DNA from: Candidatus Methylopumilus turicensis
Lineage (GTDB): Bacteria; Pseudomonadota; Gammaproteobacteria; Burkholderiales; Methylophilaceae
Reading direction: 5' to 3'
Assembly (NCBI RefSeq): GCF_000953015.1
Contig: NZ_LN794158.1
Span: 1 to 64,000, forward strand
Length of the DNA stretch: 64,000 nt
The notes under the pieces were generated by a model. It was not told where the DNA came from and did no database searches. It worked only from the letters and a program-made list of their open reading frames with translations. Positions 61,246 through 64,000 of the stretch are shown piece after piece. The translations under genes were made by a program, and so were the position numbers. Each line of letters starts with the position of its first letter. The first letter of the stretch is position 1.

Positions 61246-64000
61246 ATGAATACAGACACCCAACAAAACAACACGGCCGCAGTTAGCGAACTCGCCAAGT
61301 CCTTTGACCCCAAAACCCTTGAAAGTAAGTGGTATGAATTCTGGGAAAGCCAAGGCTATTATGCTGCTGGTTTAGACACCACCAAGCAAGATAACTTTTG
61401 CATCTTGCTGCCACCACCCAATGTAACAGGCACCTTGCACATGGGGCATGGCTTTAACCAAACCATTATGGACGCGTTAACGCGTTACCACCGCATGCGC
61501 GGCGATAACACGCTTTGGCAGCCGGGCACTGACCATGCAGGGATTGCAACGCAAATCGTTGTTGAGCGTCAATTAGATGCCCAAGGCGTGAGCCGTCATG
61601 ATTTAGGCCGAGAGAAATTCCTAGAAAAAGTTTGGGAATGGAAAGAATACTCAGGCGGCACAATAACGAAGCAAATGCGACGCTTGGGCACATCACCTGA
61701 CTGGTCGCGTGAGCGCTTCACGATGGATGCTGGCCTTAATAAAGTGGTGACTGAAAGTTTTGTGCGCCTGTATAACGAAGGTTTGATTTACCGCGGTAAA
61801 CGCTTGGTGAATTGGGATCCGAAACTTGGCACAGCCGTTTCAGATTTGGAAGTGATTTCCGAAGAAGAAGATGGCTCAATGTGGCATATCAACTACCCAT
61901 TGGCAGATGGCTCAGGCCAATTAACCGTTGCAACGACACGTCCTGAGACGATGTTGGGCGACGTTGCGGTGATGGTGCATCCTGAAGATGAGCGTTATAA
62001 ACACCTCATTGGCAAGCAAGTGAAGCTGCCTTTATGCAACCGTGAAATCCTGATTATTGCTGACGATTATGTGGATAAAGAGTTTGGCACAGGCGTTGTA
62101 AAAGTGACGCCAGCGCATGACTTTAATGACAATATGGTCGGCCAAAGACAAGGTTTGGATAAGATCATTATCTTGAACCTTGAAGGTTTCGTACCAAGCA
62201 CTGCAGAAGTCTATGCCGCCAATGGCGAGGCAAAACAATCGATCGATTTACCTAAAAATCTAGTGGGCTTAGAGCGCTTTGCGGCGCGTAAGCAAATCGT
62301 TGCTGATTTAGAAGCGCAAGGCTACCTAGTTAAGATTGATAAACACAAACTTAAAGTGCCACGCGGCGACCGTACAGGCGTTGTAATTGAGCCGATGTTG
62401 ACTGATCAATGGTTTGTGGCGATGAGTAAACCATCGGCAGATGGTAAGAGCATTACGCAAAAAGCGATAGATGTTGTGGCTTCTGGTGAGATTAAGTTTT
62501 ATCCAGAAAATTGGGTCAATACTTACAACCAATGGCTCAATAACATTCAAGATTGGTGTATTTCTCGCCAGCTTTGGTGGGGTCATCAAATCCCTGCTTG
62601 GTATAGCGATGATGGCAAAGTGTATGTGGCACATGATGAAGCCGAAGCAAAAGATTTGGCCGCCAAAGATGGTTATGCAGGTAACTTGAAACGAGATGAT
62701 GATGTCCTTGACACTTGGTATTCATCAGCGCTTTGGCCTTTCTCACTTTAGACTGGACTGGCGACGAAGCGAAAGATGCTACCAATATTGCGCTACAACA
62801 GTACTTACCTTCATCTGTGCTGGTGACCGGTTTCGATATTATTTTCTTCTGGGTCGCGCGCATGGTCATGATGACCAAGCACATCACAGGAAAAATCCCA
62901 TTTAAAGACGTTTATGTGCACGGCTTAATCCGCGATGCGGAAGGTCAAAAAATGTCTAAATCAAAAGGCAACGTGCTTGATCCGATTGATTTGATTGATG
63001 GCATTTCGCTAGAAGATTTACTGAAAAAACGCACTACTGGCTTGATGAATCCTAAGCAAGCGGAAAGCATTGAAAAGAAAACACGTAAAGAATTCCCTGA
63101 AGGAATTTCAGCTTTTGGTACGGATGCGTTGCGCTTTACCTTTGCAAGTCTTGCCAGCCCTGGCCGTGATATCAAATTTGATATGCAACGCTGTGAAGGC
63201 TACCGTAATTTCTGCAACAAGCTTTGGAACGCAACCCGCTTTGTGCTGATGAATACTGAAGGCCAAGATTGTGGACTTGAGCAATGTAGCACTAAGCCAG
63301 AGAACTATTTGAGCTTCTCACAGGCAGATCGCTGGATTGTGAGTTTATTGCAACGTGTAGAAGCGGATATTGAAAAAGGGTTTGCAGATTACCGTTTTGA
63401 TAACGTCGCACAAAGCATTTATAAGTTTGTTTGGGATGAGTATTGCGATTGGTATTTGGAACTTGCCAAGGTGCAAATTCAGCAAGGGACAGACGCTGAG
63501 AAACGTGCAACTCGCCGCACCTTACTTCGCGTGCTAGAAACCATTCTTCGTTTGGCACACCCAGTGATGCCATTTATCACCGAAGAAATTTGGCAGACTA
63601 TCGGCAAAATGAGTGGCCGCACTGGCCCAAGCATTATGTTGGAAACCTACCCTAAAGCTCAGCCTGAGAAGATTGACGAGGCCGCAGAAGCTTGGGTGGA
63701 TTTGCTAAAAGAAGCGGTTGATGCATGCCGTAGCTTACGTGGTGAAATGAATATTTCGCCGGCAACTAAAGTGCCGCTAATTGCCGCAGGCGATGTCACT
63801 AAGTTGCAAGCTTATGCGCCACATTTAAAAGCCCTGGCTAAATTAGCGGATGTGGAAATTGTGGCTGATTTACCAGAAGCGGATGCACCTGTGGCATTGG
63901 CTGGTGACTTCAAGCTCATGCTAAAAATTGAAATTGATGTTGCGGCTGAAAAAGAGCGCTTGGGTAAAGAGATTGCGCGATTAAGTGGTGAGATTGCGAA
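61246..64000 (+). pseudogene. valS: Valyl-tRNA synthetase with apparent frameshift, partial at right edge
   Basis: ValRS charges tRNA-Val. The first frame (61246-62751) has [11 protein letters not shown] (HIGH motif) near residue 65 and the editing domain, and stops at TAG 62749-62751 after [10 protein letters not shown]. The frame beginning at 62745 then reads [27 protein letters not shown] and the KMSKSKGN motif near 62949, and is open to 64000. The family reads FSTL across this point, so one base appears to be missing near 62743-62746. Because the gene is normally essential, a sequencing error is at least as likely as a true mutation. Confidence 0.9.

Noticed and set aside
62740-62751. Programmed ribosomal frameshift in valS
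   Set aside because: No canonical slippery heptamer or downstream stimulator is evident, and ValRS is not known for recoding.
62696-62905. 69-codon frame starting [10 protein letters not shown] across the valS break
   Set aside because: It is in a third frame; both true ValRS frames carry conserved motifs and this one does not.

Overview
The window is a stretch of bacterial chromosome starting at the dnaA end of the replication-origin region. The gene content is core and proteobacterial. The 16S sequence, the gene order (dnaA-dnaN-gyrB without recF, hemCDXY, a rimP-nusA-infB-rbfA-truB-rpsO-pnp cluster, an E. coli-type OxyR) and the moderate-to-low G+C suggest a betaproteobacterium, most likely in Methylophilaceae (Methylotenera/Methylophilus-like). 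The family placement is from memory of 16S features, not from a search.

Layout. 1-5.5 kb: the first codons of rpmH on the minus strand at the left edge, then dnaA, dnaN and gyrB, with DnaA boxes, an AT-rich dnaA-dnaN gap and a parS-like site directly after dnaN. 5.7-15.8 kb: HU, a DUF2721 membrane protein, OxyR, a zinc-ribbon protein, prmA, accC-accB, aroQ, a TlpA-like thioredoxin, dsbD, cutA, fxsA and a ferredoxin-type flavin reductase. 15.8-24 kb: aroG, the haem block hemY-hemX-hemD-hemC, argH and the hemW-orf-rdgB-rph operon. 25-36.8 kb: yicC, gmk, rpoZ, spoT, a PPOX-fold protein, ridA, recG, ubiC-ubiA, rplM-rpsI, argC and erpA. 36.8-42 kb: gltA, anmK, an M23 peptidase and tyrS. 42-47.9 kb: a complete rRNA operon (16S, tRNA-Ile, tRNA-Ala, 23S, 5S) with tandem promoters, boxA elements, processing stems and terminators. 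48-56.7 kb: the transcription/translation cluster rimP to pnp. 56.7-64 kb: dksA, folD, a Pro-Arg-His tRNA cluster, a BFD-like ferredoxin, a small phage-like module, a MoeB/ThiF-type enzyme and valS, which runs off the right edge.

The genes are mainly housekeeping: replication initiation and origin segregation, haem and ubiquinone synthesis, fatty-acid initiation, periplasmic thiol chemistry, ribosome synthesis, and stringent-response partners (spoT, rpoZ, dksA) beside rRNA promoters with GC-rich discriminators.

The unusual parts are few. A three-gene module at 58.85-60.16 kb encodes a Sak3/DUF1071 single-strand annealing protein, an unknown small protein and a divergent HTH regulator with a perfect 19-bp palindrome abutting its Shine-Dalgarno. 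valS carries an apparent one-base deletion. A short protein-like reading frame lies between gyrB and hupB. I found no CRISPR array, insertion sequence or clear new defence system.
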